DNA of 64,000 bases from an uncultured Sphingomonadales bacterium (GCA_903839675.1 CAIMDB010000007.1:1-64000), one strand, 5' to 3'; shown: positions 23,082-32,597, counted from the first letter of the stretch. Made by a program: numbers and translations. Notes: a model not told the origin generated them from the sequence alone.

Positions 23082-24329
23082 ATGGCGATTGAAAAGGTGA
23101 GTTTGCACAGCTTGGCTAAGGCGAGCTCGGCCTGGGCCATAGGTCTGAGCTTGGGTTTAAGCCTTGCGGCATGCGGCGGTGGGAGCACGACAGCCGGCCA
23201 GTCAGTGACAAGCGCAACCACGACGACGACACCACCTCCATCGCCTCCCCCTCCTCCGCCGCCGTCTTCCGCTGTCGCCTCGGTGACGACGATCGATGTC
23301 AACGCATTGGCGAATTATGCGGCACCAACCTTACCCGCTTATTATGACGGGTCCGTCCGGGCGCTCGACAGTTTGCCAGCCGGGTCCAGCATAACTGATC
23401 GCGGAGCGACACTTGGCCGGGTACTTTTTTACGATAAGCAGCTGAGTATTAACGGGGCTGTTTCCTGCGCTTCCTGCCACCGCCAAGCATTTGGCTTTGA
23501 TGATGCTGTGCGGTTTAGCACTGGCTTTGCCGGAACGGCTTTTACGACGGCCCACGCCATGCGATTAGGCAACATACGTTATTGGCAGCCCGGCACGATG
23601 TTTTGGGACCGTCGTGCAGCCTCGGTTGAGGCACAGGCGAGCCAGCCGATTATCCACCCCGTTGAAATGGGGTGGGACGCTGAGGCGGGCGGTATCCCCG
23701 CGCTGATCACCCGATTGCAGGGGCTGGCCTATTATCAAGAGCTGTTTACGCTCGTATTTGGCAGTGCGACCGTCACAGAAGCGCGTATCCAGGACGCCTT
23801 GGGGCAGTTTGAACGCAGTATGATTTCCTCATCGAGCCGGTGGGACACAGCCTATGCTCAGGTGTTCAGCGCTACTGGCCCCAATCGTAACCTAAATGTC
23901 ACGCTGCCCGGGTTCACGGCGCAAGAGGATCGGGGTCGACAACTGTTTATGACGGGTCCTGCGGGCGGTGGGGCTGGATGTGCCGCCTGCCATGTGCCGC
24001 CGACCTTTGCCTTGGCGGCGGGTTCGCGGAGCAATGGCCTAGATGCGGGGGAAAGGACGCTGTTTAAATCTCCTTCCCTCAAAAATGTCGGTCTGTCGAA
24101 GGCCTTCATGCATGATGGGCGCTTCTCGACTTTGGCGGACGTGGTGGAACATTATAATAGCGGTGTCCAGGATGGTCCGGCGCTCGACAACCGTGTGCGT
24201 GGGCCGGGTGGCGTGCCTCAGCGATTGGGACTTTCTGTCGCAGATAAGGCGGCTCTTGTTGCGTTCATGCTGACGTTGAATGATGCAACCTTTGTCAGTG
24301 ATCCGCGGTTTTCAAATCCCTTCCGTTAA
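23082..24329 (+). CDS. Di-haem cytochrome c peroxidase-family lipoprotein (CcpA/MauG-like)
   Basis: A 415-aa periplasmic lipoprotein. The signal ends in lipobox SLAAC (Cys31), followed by a Gly/Thr linker and a long proline tract (about residues 49-63). Two haem c sites are visible, CASCH and CAACH, with the di-haem peroxidase features PSLKNVGLSKAFMHDGRFSTLADVVEHY. Such proteins reduce H2O2 or oxidise other substrates using c-type electron donors. It stands between glmU and vapBC and is not needed for amino-sugar synthesis, so it looks inserted. Substrate unknown. Confidence 0.9.
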   Translation: MAIEKVSLHSLAKASSAWAIGLSLGLSLAACGGGSTTAGQSVTSATTTTTPPPSPPPPPPPSSAVASVTTIDVNALANYAAPTLPAYYDGSVRALDSLPAGSSITDRGATLGRVLFYDKQLSINGAVSCASCHRQAFGFDDAVRFSTGFAGTAFTTAHAMRLGNIRYWQPGTMFWDRRAASVEAQASQPIIHPVEMGWDAEAGGIPALITRLQGLAYYQELFTLVFGSATVTEARIQDALGQFERSMISSSSRWDTAYAQVFSATGPNRNLNVTLPGFTAQEDRGRQLFMTGPAGGGAGCAACHVPPTFALAAGSRSNGLDAGERTLFKSPSLKNVGLSKAFMHDGRFSTLADVVEHYNSGVQDGPALDNRVRGPGGVPQRLGLSVADKAALVAFMLTLNDATFVSDPRFSNPFR

Positions 24330-24376
24330 GGGATTGCAAAGTAAGTCGTGCAATGTGCGATCTGATGGGGCTGATC

Positions 24377-24410
24377 TTGACATGATATCATGATATGATA
24401 TCAGTATATC
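24377..24410 (+). promoter_or_regulatory. vapBC promoter/operator
   Basis: A TTGACA hexamer (24377-24382) is followed by two TGATATCA palindromes (24383-24390 and 24396-24403) and a further TATATCA half site running into the vapB start codon. Paired palindromes over the promoter are typical of toxin-antitoxin autoregulation. No ribosome site precedes the ATG, so the vapB mRNA may be leaderless. Confidence 0.6.
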
Positions 24411-24683
24411 ATGGGTAGATTCCTCGTTGATGTCCCTGCCGAAGATGTTCGGAAACTGGATGAGATCGCCAAGCGTGAAGGCAAGTCGCGTGCGGCCGTG
24501 CTGCGCGAGGCTGTGTCCAGCTATTTGGAGACAAGCGGCAAGCAGGGTTTCGAGAAGTATTTCGGCCTTTGGGAGCGGCATGGCTCCACTGTGGACGGCC
24601 TTGAATATGAACGTAATCTTCGAGGGGAATGGCCGGATGTCAGCGATCTGACGCCGCCTAAGAAGAAATCAAAAGCCGCGTGA
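24411..24683 (+). CDS. Ribbon-helix-helix antitoxin (VapB-like)
   Basis: A 90-aa protein. The N-terminal ribbon-helix-helix (GRFLVDVPAEDVRKLDEIAKREGKSRAAVLREAVSSYL, about 2-40) would bind the palindromes just upstream. The C-terminal part (YFGLWERHG...LRGEWPDVS) should wrap the toxin. The stop overlaps the toxin's GTG start by four bases. The pair is a type II toxin-antitoxin module of the VapBC class. Confidence 0.88.
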   Translation: MGRFLVDVPAEDVRKLDEIAKREGKSRAAVLREAVSSYLETSGKQGFEKYFGLWERHGSTVDGLEYERNLRGEWPDVSDLTPPKKKSKAA

Positions 24684-25063
24684 GCGAACGCTTTTTCGAT
24701 ACCAACATCGTCATCGACATGTTGCACAACCGGCCTGCTGCATGGTCCGAAGTGCGCAGTGTGACGCGGGCGTGGATTAGCCGCATGACATGGATCGAAG
24801 TGATGTCCGGCGTCCCCGACGATGCCGCGAAGGAAACTGAGGAGTTCCTTCGGCTGTTTGCCATGTGCGAGATTGACGAGGAAATCGGACGGCGGGCAGC
24901 TGCCATCCGGCATCAGCGCAAATCTTTGAAATCGCCCGATGCGATTATCCTGGCATCGGCCCAGGTGTCGGGTCGCATCTTGGTCACCAGAAATACGAAG
25001 GACTTCCCGGCCGAGATGCCGGGTATCCGCGTGCCTTACAAAGCTCCGAAGGAAACAAAATAA
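24680..25063 (+). CDS. vapC: PIN-domain ribonuclease toxin VapC
   Basis: A 127-aa PIN domain with all four acidic metal ligands: Asp7 (FFDTN), Glu40 (WIEV), Asp87 (SPDAIILA) and Asp108 (TKDF). VapC toxins cut tRNA or rRNA when freed from VapB. Start is GTG 24680, coupled to the antitoxin. Its TAA ends at 25063 and the glmS ATG begins at 25064, with no spacer, so glmS is probably cotranscribed and coupled. Confidence 0.92.
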   Translation: MSERFFDTNIVIDMLHNRPAAWSEVRSVTRAWISRMTWIEVMSGVPDDAAKETEEFLRLFAMCEIDEEIGRRAAAIRHQRKSLKSPDAIILASAQVSGRILVTRNTKDFPAEMPGIRVPYKAPKETK

Positions 25064-26887
25064 ATGTGCGGAATCATCGGTATTGTCGGGAAAGAAGAAG
25101 TTGCGGATCGCCTCGTCGAAGGGCTGCGACGGATGGAATATCGCGGCTATGATAGCGCCGGGGTCTGCACTGTTCTCGACGGGCAGCTGATCCGCAGGCG
25201 GGCCGAGGGCAAACTCAACAATCTGGTGAAGGAGCTCGCCGGAAATCCGGCACCCGGCAAGGTCGGCATCGCGCACACCCGATGGGCAACGCATGGCGCA
25301 CCGACCACGAACAACGCGCACCCGCATGCGACGGGCGAGATCGCGCTCGTGCACAACGGGATCATCGAGAATTTCAAGCAACTCCGCGACGCCCTCATGG
25401 CGCGCGGACGTGTTTTTGAAAGTGAGACCGACACTGAAGTTGTCGCGCATCTGGTGTCTGAAGAGGTCGAAGCAGGCAAGTCTCCGGTCGATGCGGTCAA
25501 GGCTGTGTTGCCGAAGCTGCGCGGTGCATTTGCGCTCGCCATCGCTTTCCGCCAGCATCCGGACATGCTGATCGGGGCTCGCCTCGGATCGCCATTGGTT
25601 GTCGGTTATGGGGAGGGGGAAACCTATCTCGGCTCCGACGCGCTGGCGCTGGCGCCGCTGACGCAGAAGATTGCCTATCTTGATGAAGGCGATTGGGTGA
25701 TCGTGACGCGCGGTGGGGCAGAAGTCTTCGACAAGGACAATAAGCCGGTCACCCGCGAAATCACGACCTCTGGCGTGACGGCGGCGGCTGTTGAGAAGGG
25801 GCCGTATCGCCACTTCATGCAGAAGGAAATCTTTGAGCAGCCGACAGTCGTCGCGCAGACGCTGCAAAGCTATATCCGCCCGGTTGAACAGCAGGTCGCC
25901 CTGCCGCAGATGGATTTTGACCTGTCCACCATCAAGCGCATCACCATTGTCGCGTGCGGCACGAGCTATTATGCCGGGATGGTCGCCAAATATTGGTTTG
26001 AACAGTTTGCCCGCGTGCCGGTCGATTTGGATTTCGCGTCGGAGTTTCGATACCGCGATCCGGTGCTGGAGGCGGGCGGCCTTGCACTGTTCATTTCACA
26101 ATCGGGAGAAACAGCAGACACACTCGCCGCGCTCCGCCACAGCAAGGCGCAGGGGCAGAAGATTGCCGTCGTCGTCAATGTGCCGACCAGTTCCATGGCG
26201 CGCGAAGCAGACTTGCTGCTGCCCACCCACGCAGGCCCTGAAATTGGCGTTGCCTCGACCAAGGCGTTCACCTGCCAGTTGGCCGTGCTGGCCGCACTCG
26301 CCGCGCATCTGGCGGTTGTGAAGGGCCGGATGAGCAGGGCGGAAGAGCAGGAGGTCGTCCATCACCTGACCGAAGTACCTGCCGCGCTCAATGCAGCCTT
26401 GGCCCATGATGCCGAAATCGCCGAGCTTGCCCCGCTGATCGCCCCCGCGCGCGACGTCCTCTATCTGGGACGCGGGCCGGACTATCCGCTCGCGCTGGAA
26501 GGGGCACTCAAACTCAAGGAAATCAGCTACATCCACGCCGAAGGCTATGCCTCAGGCGAAATGAAGCATGGCCCCATCGCGCTGATTGATGAGGCGGTGC
26601 CCGTCATCGTCCTCGCGCCTTCCGGTCCGCTGTTCGAAAAGACCGTCAGCAACATGCAGGAAGTCCGTGCACGTGGCGGCAAGATCATCCTCGTCTCCGA
26701 CGCCGAAGGCTTGGCCGAAGCGGGCGAGGGGTGTCTTGCGACCATCGAGATGCCCAAGGTCCACCCGCTCATCGCGCCGCTCGTCTATGCGGTGCCTGTG
26801 CAGCTGATCGCATACCATGTGGCGGTGGCCAAGGGGACGGATGTGGATCAGCCGCGAAATCTCGCGAAGTCGGTGACAGTGGAGTGA
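25064..26887 (+). CDS. glmS: Glutamine-fructose-6-phosphate aminotransferase (isomerizing)
   Basis: Makes glucosamine-6-P, the first step of the UDP-GlcNAc pathway. The 607-aa protein begins MCGIIGIVG, so Cys becomes the N-terminal glutaminase nucleophile. The N-terminal glutamine amidotransferase half has RWATHGAPTTNNAHPH. Two SIS domains follow (CGTSYYAG, SQSGETADT, GRGPDYPLALEGALKLKE) with the C-terminal tail AKSVTVE. The ribosome site GAAGGAAA lies inside vapC, which is unusual for this essential gene. Confidence 0.97.
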   Translation: MCGIIGIVGKEEVADRLVEGLRRMEYRGYDSAGVCTVLDGQLIRRRAEGKLNNLVKELAGNPAPGKVGIAHTRWATHGAPTTNNAHPHATGEIALVHNGIIENFKQLRDALMARGRVFESETDTEVVAHLVSEEVEAGKSPVDAVKAVLPKLRGAFALAIAFRQHPDMLIGARLGSPLVVGYGEGETYLGSDALALAPLTQKIAYLDEGDWVIVTRGGAEVFDKDNKPVTREITTSGVTAAAVEKGPYRHFMQKEIFEQPTVVAQTLQSYIRPVEQQVALPQMDFDLSTIKRITIVACGTSYYAGMVAKYWFEQFARVPVDLDFASEFRYRDPVLEAGGLALFISQSGETADTLAALRHSKAQGQKIAVVVNVPTSSMAREADLLLPTHAGPEIGVASTKAFTCQLAVLAALAAHLAVVKGRMSRAEEQEVVHHLTEVPAALNAALAHDAEIAELAPLIAPARDVLYLGRGPDYPLALEGALKLKEISYIHAEGYASGEMKHGPIALIDEAVPVIVLAPSGPLFEKTVSNMQEVRARGGKIILVSDAEGLAEAGEGCLATIEMPKVHPLIAPLVYAVPVQLIAYHVAVAKGTDVDQPRNLAKSVTVE

Positions 26888-26928
26888 TGGCGTTGGACAA
26901 GTGGGGACGGGGTGACTAGCCTGTCCTT

Positions 26929-28023
26929 ATGAAGCCTGTAGTTCACTTTGCTGTGGCATTGGCATGTGCGTCTGTTGCTATGCCAGCGCCAGTTTTTTCC
27001 GAACCCACTCATGAGGGTCTGGCGCTTGCGAACCGATTGGACGCACAAGTCCCCGGTGTGCTGCGCGCGGCAGACGTTCCCAGCCTCTCCATTGTTATCC
27101 TGCGCAAGGGTAAGCCGATCCTCACCCGCGCTTGGGGCGAGCAAAGCCCAGGCGTTCCGGCCTCGACACGCACGCTTTACAATACCGCTTCGCTGGCCAA
27201 GCCGATCACTGCGACTGTGATTCTGACCATGATCAGCAAGGGCAAACTGGGTCTTGATGACCGGATGGCAGACGCGTGGGTTGATCCTGACATTGCCAGT
27301 GATCCGCGCATCAGTTTGCTCACGCCGCGTCTATCAATGAGCCACCAGACTGGGTTCCCCAACTGGCGCGATGGCAAGTTGGTGTTCAAGTTCGATCCCG
27401 GCACGAATTACGGCTATTCGGGCGAGGGGATAGAGTATCTCGTTGCCTATGCGCAGAAGATCACAGGCAAGCGCCTTGACGTGCTGGCGCAAAAATATGT
27501 GCTGAAGCCGCTGGGCATGACAAGCACGGCCTATACCGAGCAGCCTTGGTTTGCAGGCCCTGTCGCGCAGCCCTTTGCCAATGGCAAATACATCCAGCCC
27601 AGCATCCAGAAAGAGCCGCTGGGATCTGACGACGTTTACACCACGCCGACTGACTATGCGCGGTTCTTGCAGGCGGCCATGTCCGGCAAAGGGCTCACAA
27701 AGGGGGTGCTCGCTGAGCAGCGCCATATCCAGACGGGAGACAAGGGCACACAATGTCCGCCAGCCATCAAGGCCGTTTGCCCGACACGATCAGGCTTCGG
27801 CCTTGGCTGGCAGCTGTTCGAATTCGGCGCGAAGACCGTCATGATGCATACGGGCAATGACGAAGGCGAGTTTACCATTGCTTATGCCATCCCCTCCACG
27901 GGCGAGGCCGCTGTTTTAATGACCAACGCAGGGCATGGCGTACGCGCTATCGTGCCGCTCATCGACACGCTCGGCATGGACCCGGAGTTTTCGGCCTATC
28001 TGAAGGGGCTGGCTAGTCAGTGA
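26929..28023 (+). CDS. Secreted serine hydrolase, class C beta-lactamase fold
   Basis: A 364-aa exported protein (signal about 1-24). The S-x-x-K motif is Ser88-Leu-Ala-Lys91, and the Tyr motif appears as NYGYSGEG, as in esterase-type members rather than true beta-lactamases (YxN). The family includes esterases, D-amino peptidases and penicillin-binding-like enzymes. It overlaps the GFA gene by 4 bp (GTGA). Substrate cannot be told from sequence. Confidence 0.88.
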   Translation: MKPVVHFAVALACASVAMPAPVFSEPTHEGLALANRLDAQVPGVLRAADVPSLSIVILRKGKPILTRAWGEQSPGVPASTRTLYNTASLAKPITATVILTMISKGKLGLDDRMADAWVDPDIASDPRISLLTPRLSMSHQTGFPNWRDGKLVFKFDPGTNYGYSGEGIEYLVAYAQKITGKRLDVLAQKYVLKPLGMTSTAYTEQPWFAGPVAQPFANGKYIQPSIQKEPLGSDDVYTTPTDYARFLQAAMSGKGLTKGVLAEQRHIQTGDKGTQCPPAIKAVCPTRSGFGLGWQLFEFGAKTVMMHTGNDEGEFTIAYAIPSTGEAAVLMTNAGHGVRAIVPLIDTLGMDPEFSAYLKGLASQ

Positions 28024-28403
28024 CAGTTTGGCGCGCGACCGGCAGCTGCCATTGCGGCGCGGTGAAGTTTCGCCTTTCCATGCCCATGCCCGATATCGAG
28101 CTGCTCGATTGCAACTGCTCAATCTGTGCGAAAACAGGTTTTCTACACCTGATCGTGCCACATGCGGACTTTGAGCTGCTGTCGGGAGAAGAAGCACTTA
28201 CCTCCTATCGCTTCGGCAGCGGCGCGGCGGAGCATCTGTTTTGCAAGACCTGCGGGATTAAGAGTTTCTATCAGCCGCGCTCGCATCCCGAGGCGTGGAG
28301 CGTCAACTTTCGCTGTGTTGACGAAGGACATGGCCTGACGCCGACGATCAGGGCGTTTGATGGGCGCAATTGGGAAGCCTCACGCGCGGCTTTGGAGGAC
28401 TGA
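28020..28403 (+). CDS. GFA (glutathione-dependent formaldehyde-activating)-like protein
   Basis: A 127-aa zinc protein with GSCHCGAVKF, DCNCSICAKTGFLHL and FCKTCGIKSFY, the cysteine pattern of the GFA/CENP-V domain. Family members bind zinc and, in some cases, glutathione; few have a proven reaction. The GTG start overlaps the hydrolase stop. A 48-codon membrane-protein gene follows by 3 nt. Confidence 0.9.
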   Translation: MTVWRATGSCHCGAVKFRLSMPMPDIELLDCNCSICAKTGFLHLIVPHADFELLSGEEALTSYRFGSGAAEHLFCKTCGIKSFYQPRSHPEAWSVNFRCVDEGHGLTPTIRAFDGRNWEASRAALED

Positions 28404-28406
28404 GGC

Positions 28407-28553
28407 ATGAGCCCCGAACGCATCATCCTGATTGTCGTGCTGCTGATCGTCGGTGCGCATCTGATGCTGTTCGGCTGGCTCAGGCGACATATTGCCCAAG
28501 CCAGCCGTGAACAGGCCAATCGCGAACAGGAAGAGCGAGACCGGCAGGACTAG
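28407..28553 (+). CDS. Small single-span membrane protein, 48 aa
   Basis: An ATG at 28407 with GGAGG (28394-28398) about 8 nt upstream opens a 48-codon frame. It has one hydrophobic helix (IILIVVLLIVGAHLMLFGWL) and then a charged Arg/Glu/Gln-rich tail likely to form a cytoplasmic coil. It follows the GFA gene by 3 nt and overlaps the convergent aldo/keto reductase stop by 4 bp. Function unknown; likely the third gene of the hydrolase-GFA unit. Confidence 0.7.
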   Translation: MSPERIILIVVLLIVGAHLMLFGWLRRHIAQASREQANREQEERDRQD

Positions 28554-29566
28554 CCCATCGGGTACATGATTTCCCGGCTAACCTTGTAGATCGCCTTCAT
28601 CAGATCATCCGGCAGAACAAGGTCTGCCGCCGCGAGGATGGCAGCAACCTGCTCCTCCGTCGTCACGCCAACAATCGTCGACGCTACGAAGTCATGCTGC
28701 TTGGACCAGGCGGTCGCCATCGTCACGATATCCATGCCCGCCTGATCAGCGAGCGCCATATAGCGTTCGGTCGAGGCCAGTGCCTTTTCGTTGACGAAGC
28801 GGTTGGCCATGGTCGCCTGTCGTCCGCCCAACTGGATATAGCGGGAGAAACGCGCGCCTTCCGGCGTTGCGCCCTTCTGATATTTGCCGGAGAGCACGCC
28901 GCCTGCGAGCGGGGAATAGGGGATGAGGCTGACGCCTTCTTCACGGCAGACCTGCGCCAGCTCATCTTCGAAGCGGCGGTTGTTCATGCTGAAATTGTTC
29001 TGGATGGTCTGATAGCGCGCGGCCCCCACGCGTTCGGAAGCCTGGATAGACTTCATCAGGCCCCAGCTGGTTTCGTTGGAACAGCCGAGGATGCGCACCT
29101 TGCCTGCGCGGACGAGCTCATCGAGCGTTTCCATCGTCTCTTCATAGGGCGTGCCATGGTCCGGCCAATGCGTCTGATACAGGTCGATATAATCGGTCTG
29201 GAGGCGGCGCAGGCTGTCTTCAACGGCCTTGGTGATGTTGTGCCGGTCCAGCGTGGTCATCCCTGCGCGCTTGGGGGATTTGAACCATGTGTGGCTCGGC
29301 CCTGACACCTTGGTCGCCATGATGATGGCATCGCGGTCCTTGGTCTTCATCCAGCGGCCGACAAATTCTTCCGTACGGCCCACCCATTTCGCATCGGGCG
29401 GCACGGGATAGCCCTCGGCCGTGTCGAAGAAGTTGATGCCCGCATCAAGGCACTGGTCCAATATGCGGAAGGCCGTGGGTTCGTCAGTCTGACTGCCGAA
29501 GGTCATCGTGCCCATGCAGATGTCGGACACGTAGATGGCGCTCTTGCCAAGGCGGCGGTGCTGCAT
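28550..29566 (-). CDS. Aldo/keto reductase
   Basis: A 338-aa NADPH-dependent reductase with the TIM-barrel AKR pattern: MGTMTFG, INFFDTAEGY (catalytic Asp and Tyr), Lys in IMATKVSG, and DYIDLYQTHWPDH (His). It resembles the Tas/YajO group. The start at 29566 (MQHRRLGKSAIYVSD) has AGGAGA 6 nt upstream; the longer frame is not plausible. The physiological substrate is unknown. Confidence 0.9.
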   Translation of the reverse strand: MQHRRLGKSAIYVSDICMGTMTFGSQTDEPTAFRILDQCLDAGINFFDTAEGYPVPPDAKWVGRTEEFVGRWMKTKDRDAIIMATKVSGPSHTWFKSPKRAGMTTLDRHNITKAVEDSLRRLQTDYIDLYQTHWPDHGTPYEETMETLDELVRAGKVRILGCSNETSWGLMKSIQASERVGAARYQTIQNNFSMNNRRFEDELAQVCREEGVSLIPYSPLAGGVLSGKYQKGATPEGARFSRYIQLGGRQATMANRFVNEKALASTERYMALADQAGMDIVTMATAWSKQHDFVASTIVGVTTEEQVAAILAAADLVLPDDLMKAIYKVSREIMYPMG

Positions 29567-29576
29567 GGGGTCTCTC

Positions 29577-30047
29577 CTAAGGATTCTGTGAGATGGGTTT
29601 GAAGGGCAATATGGACCGGTACTGATCAATCGGCGGCGCGCCTGCAAGCGGGAAACCGGATTTCAGCATGAAATAATGGCGTATGATTTCAGCTTGTTGT
29701 TCAATGCCATAGCGATGGAGCGGCCAGCCGGGCCGCAGCACATAGTCATAGCGGCAAAAGGGGTGACGCCGCAGCAGCAGGTTGATGCCGGATTGATGCT
29801 GCCAGACATGCGTCATCTCGTGGATAAACAGGCCCTGCTCAGATAGGTCCGTTGCGCAGAAATCATCGCAATAATGCTGGCCGTGCGGGTGGAAATGGAT
29901 GCGCCCGCGCGGCGCCATGACGATGCGACGCGGCTGGAACCACCACCATTTGCCTTGGACAAGACGGACAGCATCATAATTTATGGCAGCGCCGAAGACA
30001 CCCTCTGCCAATCGACATTCAGCACGGGTTAGGCCGCGTCCGATCAA
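29577..30047 (-). CDS. Vgr-related protein with an HExxH motif
   Basis: A 156-aa protein with LFIHEMTHVWQHQSG, a zinc-metalloprotease-type HExxH helix, in the setting often annotated as 'vgr related protein' or DUF4157-like in sphingomonads. There is no signal peptide. It starts with TTG (30045-30047) overlapping the PCuAC gene's stop by four bases, so it is coupled to that copper protein gene. No Vgr/type VI secretion genes are nearby, so that name should not be taken literally. Confidence 0.75.
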   Translation of the reverse strand: MIGRGLTRAECRLAEGVFGAAINYDAVRLVQGKWWWFQPRRIVMAPRGRIHFHPHGQHYCDDFCATDLSEQGLFIHEMTHVWQHQSGINLLLRRHPFCRYDYVLRPGWPLHRYGIEQQAEIIRHYFMLKSGFPLAGAPPIDQYRSILPFKPISQNP

Positions 30048-30493
30048 TGGCTGTGCTCACCCTCTCCACCTGCCGCGATGGCCTTTGCGGATGCGGTTTC
30101 CTTTGATCCGTCGGCGAACTCAAACGTCAGCGCGATGGCGTCACCCGCTTTCAAATCCGGCTTCAGATCATACAGCATCACATGCTTGCCGCCGCTCTGA
30201 AAGGAGATGGTGGCGCCCTTCGGCACGGGCAGGCCGCCTTCGATGGGCACCATCATGGCCATCCCGTTTTCGGTTTTCATGTCATGCATTTCCGCGCTGC
30301 CGACAACGGGGCTGGTGATTTTCACCAGCGTCCGATCTTTTTCGCCGCCGTGGAGCGTGAAATAGGCCGCGCCGGGATTTCCTTTCACAGCCGGCAGGCG
30401 GACGCTCGCGTCGGTCACCGCCGCGTCGGGGGCCGCGTTGCAACTGGCCAATAGTGAAAAAGCCGCAAGAACTGGCGAAAATTGGCGCATCAA
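30044..30493 (-). CDS. Periplasmic copper chaperone PCu(A)C-like lipoprotein
   Basis: A 149-aa exported protein with a possible lipobox LLASC (Cys18). The copper site is recognisable: EMHDMKTENGMAMM followed by GGKHVMLYDL, i.e. the H-M-x10-M...H-x-M pattern, plus a His-rich end (GEHSH). These proteins carry Cu(I) to cytochrome oxidase CuA sites. It is first in a two-gene unit with 29577-30047 and divergent from dnaK. Confidence 0.9.
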   Translation of the reverse strand: MMRQFSPVLAAFSLLASCNAAPDAAVTDASVRLPAVKGNPGAAYFTLHGGEKDRTLVKITSPVVGSAEMHDMKTENGMAMMVPIEGGLPVPKGATISFQSGGKHVMLYDLKPDLKAGDAIALTFEFADGSKETASAKAIAAGGEGEHSH

Positions 30494-30582
30494 ACATCTC
30501 CCTCAGGCGCATCGGGCGCGCTGGAACATGCCGCTTATGGGGGGGGCAGCACACCGCTTGTCAAGAAGCATGCGATCAGAAC

Positions 30583-30610
30583 CTTGTAGCCCGGAAATCG
30601 CTTCCTATAT
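30583..30610 (+). promoter_or_regulatory. Candidate heat-shock (RpoH) promoter of dnaK
   Basis: CTTGTA (30583-30588) and CCTATAT (30604-30610) are spaced 15-16 bp, about 80 nt before dnaK. The CTTG -35 core and the CxxATxT-like -10 fit alphaproteobacterial RpoH promoters. Read by eye only. Confidence 0.4.
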
Positions 30611-30688
30611 CGCGTCTCGAACCAACTGGCCGTTTCGATCTGAGGGGAGAGACACGGCCTCAATTCCATACCGGGGTGAAGCAAGACT

Positions 30689-32584
30689 ATGGGTAAAGTT
30701 ATTGGGATCGATTTGGGTACCACCAACAGCTGCGTTTCTGTCATGGAAGGCGGCACGCCAAAGGTAATCGAAAACGCGGAAGGTGCACGCACCACGCCGT
30801 CGATCGTCGCCTTTGCAAAGGATGGCGAGCGCCTCATCGGCCAGCCAGCAAAGCGTCAGGCAGTCACCAATCCAGAAAACACCATTTTCGCTGTGAAGCG
30901 TCTCATCGGTCGTCGTTTTGATGACGCGATGACCAAGAAGGACATGGGGCTCGTCCCCTACACCATTGCCAAGGGCAAGAATGGCGATGCGTGGGTGACA
31001 GCGGGCGGCAGCGATTATTCGCCGTCGCAGATTTCGGCCTTCACGCTCCAGAAGATGAAGGAAACCGCAGAAGCCTATCTGGGTGAAACGGTCACGCAGG
31101 CGGTCATCACCGTTCCGGCTTACTTCAACGATGCCCAGCGTCAGGCGACCAAGGATGCCGGCCAGATTGCCGGCCTTGAAGTGCTGCGCATCATCAACGA
31201 GCCGACGGCGGCGGCACTTGCCTATGGCCTCGACAAGAATGACGGCAAGACCATTGCTGTTTATGACCTTGGCGGCGGCACGTTTGACATTTCGGTCCTC
31301 GAAATCGGCGACGGTGTGTTTGAAGTGAAGTCGACCAATGGCGACACCTTCCTGGGCGGTGAAGACTTTGACTCCAAGATTGTCGAGTTCCTCGCGGACG
31401 ACTTCAAGAAGGCCGAAGGCATTGACCTGCGCAACGATAAGCTTGCGCTGCAGCGTCTGAAGGAAGCTGCGGAAAAGGCGAAGATCGAGCTGTCCTCGGC
31501 GCAGACGACCGAAGTGAACCTGCCGTTCATCACGGCAGACCAGTCGGGCCCGAAGCACCTCGTCAAGTCGATCACACGTGCTGATCTGGAGCGTCTGGTT
31601 GAAGACCTCATCAAGCGGACGCTGGAACCCTGCAAGAAGGCGATGGCCGACGCAGGCGTGAAGTCGAGCGAGATTGATGAAGTCGTGCTCGTCGGCGGGA
31701 TGACCCGTATGCCGCGCGTCCGTGAAGTCGTGAAGGACTTCTTCGGCAAGGAACCGCACACCGGCGTCAATCCGGACGAAGTCGTGGCCATGGGCGCGGC
31801 CATTCAGGCCGGTGTTCTGCAGGGCGACGTCAAGGACGTGCTGCTGCTCGACGTGACGCCGCTGTCACTCGGCATTGAAACGCTGGGTGGCGTGTTCACG
31901 CGTATGATTGACCGCAACACGACGATCCCGACCAAGAAGTCGCAGGTTTACTCGACTGCTGAAGACAATCAGCAGGCCGTGACGATCCGTGTCTTCCAGG
32001 GCGAGCGTGAAATGGCGGCCGACAACAAGGCGCTGGGCCAGTTCGATCTCGTCGGCATTCCACCCGCACCGCGCGGTGTGCCGCAGATTGAAGTGACGTT
32101 CGACATCGACGCCAACGGCATCGTTTCTGTCCACGCCAAGGATAAGGGCACGGGTAAGGAACAGCAGATCAAGATCCAGGCATCGGGCGGTCTTACCGAT
32201 AACGATATCGATCAGATGGTCCGCGATGCCGAGCAGTTTGCCGAAGAAGATAAGAAGCGTCGTGAAGCGGCTGAAGCGAAGAACAATGCGGAAAGCCTCA
32301 TCCACACGACGGAGCGTCAGCTTGCCGACAATGGCGACAAGGTGGACGACGCGCTGAAGTCTGAAATCGAAGCGGCCATCGCCGAAACCAAGGCTGCCGT
32401 CGAAGGCGGTGATCCCACCGCGATGACGTACAAAGCTCAGGCGCTGGCGCAAGTTGCCATGAAGCTTGGTCAGGCGATTTACGAGAAGGAGCAGGCCAAC
32501 TCTGCATCCCCAAGTGCTGATGCGCCGAAGGATGATGATGTGGTCGATGCCGAATTCTCGGAAGTGGACGAAAACAAGGGCTAA
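30689..32584 (+). CDS. dnaK: Chaperone DnaK (Hsp70)
   Basis: A 631-aa Hsp70. The ATPase domain begins [16 protein letters not shown] and holds [18 protein letters not shown] and [14 protein letters not shown]. The substrate domain follows from about 390 ([17 protein letters not shown]). The end is acidic ([17 protein letters not shown]). It acts with DnaJ, encoded 124 bp downstream, and GrpE (not here). A palindromic repeat fills most of the gap to dnaJ. Confidence 0.98.
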   Translation: MGKVIGIDLGTTNSCVSVMEGGTPKVIENAEGARTTPSIVAFAKDGERLIGQPAKRQAVTNPENTIFAVKRLIGRRFDDAMTKKDMGLVPYTIAKGKNGDAWVTAGGSDYSPSQISAFTLQKMKETAEAYLGETVTQAVITVPAYFNDAQRQATKDAGQIAGLEVLRIINEPTAAALAYGLDKNDGKTIAVYDLGGGTFDISVLEIGDGVFEVKSTNGDTFLGGEDFDSKIVEFLADDFKKAEGIDLRNDKLALQRLKEAAEKAKIELSSAQTTEVNLPFITADQSGPKHLVKSITRADLERLVEDLIKRTLEPCKKAMADAGVKSSEIDEVVLVGGMTRMPRVREVVKDFFGKEPHTGVNPDEVVAMGAAIQAGVLQGDVKDVLLLDVTPLSLGIETLGGVFTRMIDRNTTIPTKKSQVYSTAEDNQQAVTIRVFQGEREMAADNKALGQFDLVGIPPAPRGVPQIEVTFDIDANGIVSVHAKDKGTGKEQQIKIQASGGLTDNDIDQMVRDAEQFAEEDKKRREAAEAKNNAESLIHTTERQLADNGDKVDDALKSEIEAAIAETKAAVEGGDPTAMTYKAQALAQVAMKLGQAIYEKEQANSASPSADAPKDDDVVDAEFSEVDENKG

Positions 32585-32597
32585 GGCCCACCAAACA

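Noticed and set aside
22969-23100. 43-codon frame before the peroxidase gene
   Set aside because: No ribosome site, and it runs into the peroxidase start region in another frame.
29577-30047. Type VI secretion VgrG protein
   Set aside because: The 'vgr related' label fits only by database habit; the protein is 156 aa with an HEMTH motif and no VgrG domains or T6SS neighbours.
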